A stretch of 9,438 bases of DNA, from positions 1-9,438 of the forward strand of contig RFXC01000172.1 of NCBI GenBank assembly GCA_009921765.1, read 5' to 3'. The position numbers and the translations under genes were made by a program. The notes below the pieces were generated by a model. That model saw only the letters and a program-made list of their open reading frames with translations, was not told where the DNA came from and made no database searches. Origin of the DNA: Betaproteobacteria bacterium (GTDB taxonomy: Bacteria; Pseudomonadota; Gammaproteobacteria; Burkholderiales; Burkholderiaceae). This document shows, piece by piece, positions 7,046 to 9,438 of this stretch (positions are counted from its first letter, which is position 1; the number at the start of each line of letters is the position of its first letter).

Positions 7046-9438
7046 TTATTCGATTCGGGTTTCGCCAAACGCAGCCATCAGGTGCTGCCCATAGCCGCCC
7101 CACTGGTGTTGCTGCCAATCAACCTGCTGCATGAAGCCCGGACGCGCCTGAACAACGGGTGCGCCAGGGGGCAAGGCATCACTGCGCGGTGCAGCGGAAC
7201 CACTCAGATCGATCTTGATCTCGAGGGTGCGTGCAGTTCCCGACGGGTCTTGCGCGAGCAACCGGATGTCGATGGCCTGTGCGTTGGGCGGCGGGTCGGC
7301 GGAGATGCGGCCCGAGGCGGCGTCGATGCGGATCCATGCCGGCAACGGGCTGCCATCGGCCAGTGTGGCGCGGTATTGCACGGCGTCGCTTCTGCGGAAG
7401 TCGGCTACCTCGACCTGGATCGCACCACGTTGCTGAACCACTTCGACGATCATGATGCCGGTTGCGGTTTCGCCACCGCTTGGTGCCTGCTGCTGAAGGC
7501 GAACCTGGCCGTTGCTGCTCACGGAGACGTCGACCCGCTCGACGGTGCGGGATGCGGAGGGTTCGGCGTTCGGTCCGGTCGGCGCGGTGCTTGTTACCCG
7601 GAGTTGGCCATCGGCTGCCACGTTGGCCTGCGCGCGTCCGCCCGCCTCGGTCTGGGGAGCACCTGAGGGCGCGCTCCTGCCCGAGGAGGCATCGGCACCG
7701 CTCGCTGAACTGGGCGCGCTTGAACCACTGCCGGTCAAGGTGGTCACGGCACCGGATCCGCCCGCTGCAGCGGCTGGCGTGGGACCCGAGGCGGAACCGC
7801 TCGCTGAAGCGCTCGCGCTGCCCGCATCCGGGCCGCTGGTCGGTGTCGACGAGGCTGCACCGGTTGGGGCGGCGGACGGGCTCACCGTGGACGGGCTCAC
7901 GGCAGACGGGCTCACGGCAGACGGGCTCACGGCAGACGGGCTCACGGCAGACGGGCTCACCGTGGACGGGCTCACGCCGGATGGCGCGCTCGACCCGACG
8001 CCGCCGGGGATTGCTCCGCCTTGCCCAGGCACGCCCCCCTGGGCAGCGGTTGGCCCGGGTTGCGTGACACTGGCTTCGCTGCCGCCGGGACGCGATGCCG
8101 CCACGGATTGGGGCACCGGGATGGTCCCGCTCAGTCCAGCGACCGTGCCGCCCGCCGACGAAGCAACGCCAGCTGCGTTCGAGTTGCCCGATGCCAGCGC
8201 TTGCGTGCCACCCGCGCCAATTCCGGGTCCGAGGCCAGTTGCAGTGACCGACGGAGCGGTTGACAGCATGGGCGCGGGGGCAGGCTCGACCCGCGCAGGC
8301 GCAGTGATACGTACGCTCCAGCCGACCTCGACCCAGGCGCCTTGTGCGTCGGTGCAGCGGATGATCGCGACATAATCACCAGGTCGCGTGGCTGCGCCAG
8401 ATATCACGCCACTTGTTGCGTCGATCACCAGCCCCGGAGGCAGTTGTCCCGAGAACGTGGGCGGGCCCGCCTCAAAGTCGATATCGGAAAAAAGTTGTGC
8501 GCTGGCTACCGACAGCCGCTCGCCCTGGAGAAATGACGCCTGCGGCAGCGTGCCGTTGATGGTGGGGGTGTCATTACTCCCCCTCACGGTGATCTGGATG
8601 GTTTCGCGAACCGAAGCGCCGCGATCGTCGGTGATCCTGACCACGAAGCGCTCTGTGACGGATTGACCTTCGCGAAGGGCTTGAGCGGGGGCAAGTGCAT
8701 TGTCGATCGTGTAGCGCCAGACGCCCGTATCGCGATCGATCGTCATCCTGCCGAACTGCCCGCTCCCCATGTCTTCGCGTTCGTACACCAGGACTGCGCC
8801 CTGGTCTCGGTCGGCAGCGCGAATCCGCCCGATGACCGACGGCGTACCGGCCGTTGGACTGTTGTCGTCGGCGTTACCCGCTTCGGTCACCCATCCGCTT
8901 GCATCGGCTGGCGAACTTGCTACGGTGGGCACATCGTTCGAGCCCACCACTGTCACGAAAATGAGTTCAGCATCTGACAGCGCGCTGGGTGCGCTGTCGG
9001 TTGCCACGACCGAATAGGCGAGCGTGAGCGTTTCACCGTCGGCCAGATGATCGAGCGCGTGTTCGCCAGAATTGAAAGTCCAGCGCAATGTTCCTGCGCT
9101 CGATGGATTGGTACCCGAGGATGCGGAATCGACGGCGAGCCACGACATCAACACGCTTTCAGCCAGGCCACCGCGATCGCCGGTAACGCTGACCGACTGG
9201 ACGCGCGCACTCACGGTGTCGGCGCCATCGCGGTCGGTGACAGCGAGACTGCCGGACGACGAAAGCCCCGCGTTGGTTTCGGTCAGCCGTGCCGTGGCAA
9301 CATGACCAGTGCCGATGCGAATGACGGGCGAATCGTTCGTGCCCGCGATGGTCACGACGACCGTCTGATCATCGGAGGCGGGCGAGCCGCTGGAGTCGGT
9401 GACGAGCAGGGTGTAGGTGAGGGTGAGCGACTGGCCGG
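7046..9438 (-). CDS. Giant VCBS/cadherin-like repeat surface protein (adhesin-type), C-terminal part; 5' end outside window
   Basis: The frame is open from the right edge to a TAA at 7048-7046, giving 796 visible codons; the true start lies beyond the window. Residues 1-37 are the end of a VCBS repeat (SLTLTYTLLVTD, closing AGTNDSPVI). Two further VCBS repeats cover about 38-173 and 174-294, with the family's hallmarks G-x-L-x-V-x-D-x-D, D-x-G-x-W-x-Y and a closing GSND-x-P. An Ig-like/He_PIG module (LPPGLVIDATSGVISG) spans about 299-379. A low-complexity Ala/Ser/Gly/Pro/Thr linker covers about 381-627. A second Ig-like module (LPAWIRIDAASGRIS) spans about 653-745, and a 50-residue tail ends GQHLMAAFGETRIE. 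Proteins of this build are usually secreted adhesins or biofilm matrix proteins. I see no RTX nonapeptides (GGxGxD) and no sortase or autotransporter domain in the visible part. It is the first visible gene of an export-like operon and is probably its cargo. Surface adhesion is inferred from architecture only. Confidence 0.9.
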   Translation of the reverse strand, partial: GQSLTLTYTLLVTDSSGSPASDDQTVVVTIAGTNDSPVIRIGTGHVATARLTETNAGLSSSGSLAVTDRDGADTVSARVQSVSVTGDRGGLAESVLMSWLAVDSASSGTNPSSAGTLRWTFNSGEHALDHLADGETLTLAYSVVATDSAPSALSDAELIFVTVVGSNDVPTVASSPADASGWVTEAGNADDNSPTAGTPSVIGRIRAADRDQGAVLVYEREDMGSGQFGRMTIDRDTGVWRYTIDNALAPAQALREGQSVTERFVVRITDDRGASVRETIQITVRGSNDTPTINGTLPQASFLQGERLSVASAQLFSDIDFEAGPPTFSGQLPPGLVIDATSGVISGAATRPGDYVAIIRCTDAQGAWVEVGWSVRITAPARVEPAPAPMLSTAPSVTATGLGPGIGAGGTQALASGNSNAAGVASSAGGTVAGLSGTIPVPQSVAASRPGGSEASVTQPGPTAAQGGVPGQGGAIPGGVGSSAPSGVSPSTVSPSAVSPSAVSPSAVSPSAVSPSTVSPSAAPTGAASSTPTSGPDAGSASASASGSASGPTPAAAAGGSGAVTTLTGSGSSAPSSASGADASSGRSAPSGAPQTEAGGRAQANVAADGQLRVTSTAPTGPNAEPSASRTVERVDVSVSSNGQVRLQQQAPSGGETATGIMIVEVVQQRGAIQVEVADFRRSDAVQYRATLADGSPLPAWIRIDAASGRISADPPPNAQAIDIRLLAQDPSGTARTLEIKIDLSGSAAPRSDALPPGAPVVQARPGFMQQVDWQQHQWGGYGQHLMAAFGETRIE
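7556..8296 (-). other. Low-complexity Ala/Ser/Gly/Pro linker within the repeat protein
   Basis: About 247 residues are dominated by A, S, G, P, T and V with almost no aromatic or charged residues. The stretch includes SASASASGSASG and the VSPS[A/T] array. It separates the Ig-like module at about residues 299-379 from the C-terminal Ig-like module at about 653-745. Such composition is typical of extended, flexible, possibly wall-spanning or periplasm-spanning stalks. The strong codon bias here also produces long open frames on the other strand, which are not genes. Confidence 0.75.
7875..7979 (-). repeat. 15-bp tandem repeat, 7 copies, encoding VSPS[A/T] pentapeptides
   Basis: Seven head-to-tail 15-bp units share the plus-strand core gacgggctcac. 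The last four bases vary: four central units end ggca, two units end cgtg (7875-7889 and 7950-7964) and the leftmost-reading unit, 7965-7979, ends gccg. On the coding strand this gives VSPS units with a fifth residue in the order T-A-A-A-A-T-A. The array lies in the Ser/Ala/Gly/Pro linker of the giant repeat protein, at about residues 488-522 of the visible fragment. The unit is a multiple of three, so copy-number change would alter linker length without breaking the frame. Confidence 0.95.

Noticed and set aside
7026..7118. TTG start that would lengthen the TolC-like protein by 31 residues
   Set aside because: It would place the lipoprotein signal 60 residues into the chain and overlap the repeat-protein gene; the ATG at 7025 gives a normal lipobox signal.
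7875..7979. Possible CRISPR-like array
   Set aside because: Units are contiguous 15-bp repeats without spacers and lie in frame inside a coding sequence.
7512..8375. Plus-strand frame with ADGLT repeats
   Set aside because: It is the antisense of the VSPS[A/T] tandem array and Ala/Gly-rich linker; the repeat comes from the coding strand of the giant protein.

Overview
The window is GC-rich, tightly packed DNA from a Gram-negative bacterium. It looks proteobacterial, most likely beta- or gammaproteobacterial; this rests on base composition, the TolC/HlyD-type envelope proteins and a lipobox signal, and no taxonomic marker gene is present. Every gene I can support lies on the minus strand, so the biological reading order runs from the right edge to the left edge.

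Layout, in transcription order. (1) 9438-7046: the C-terminal 796 codons of a large surface-type protein whose start lies outside the window. It has tandem VCBS/cadherin-like repeats, an Ig-like (He_PIG) module, a long Ala/Ser/Gly/Pro linker with a seven-copy VSPS[A/T] repeat, a last Ig-like module and an unusual Trp/Gln-containing tail. (2) 7025-4578: a TolC-family outer-membrane lipoprotein with about 300 extra C-terminal residues made of one Ig/cadherin-like and two VCBS-like modules. (3) 4581-3823: a short exported periplasmic adaptor of the AcrA/HlyD (RND-MFP) type. (4) 3812-2466: a membrane-anchored HlyD-like adaptor with a GAF-like cytoplasmic N-terminus. (5) 2466-355: a polytopic M50 (site-2-protease type) zinc peptidase with a PqqD-like N-terminus and a HlyD-like periplasmic C-terminus. 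The junctions are 20 nt, a GTGA overlap, 10 nt and a TGATG overlap, so the five genes very probably form one operon. (6) 237-1: remains of a VapC-like PIN-domain toxin gene whose active-site Asp is replaced, followed by the start of another gene at 49 with a strong Shine-Dalgarno sequence.

Interpretation. Genes 2-5 look like a complete trans-envelope conduit (outer-membrane duct, soluble adaptor, two inner-membrane adaptors) dedicated to the giant repeat protein encoded first. Unlike a classical type I secretion system, the window has no ABC ATPase and no RND or MFS pump. The only polytopic inner-membrane component is the M50 peptidase-HlyD fusion. The duct itself carries modules of the same kinds as the cargo. 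This is the most interesting content of the window: a possible ABC-less, protease-linked export, retention or processing system for a giant adhesin. That function is inference; the gene content and domain fusions are read from the sequence.
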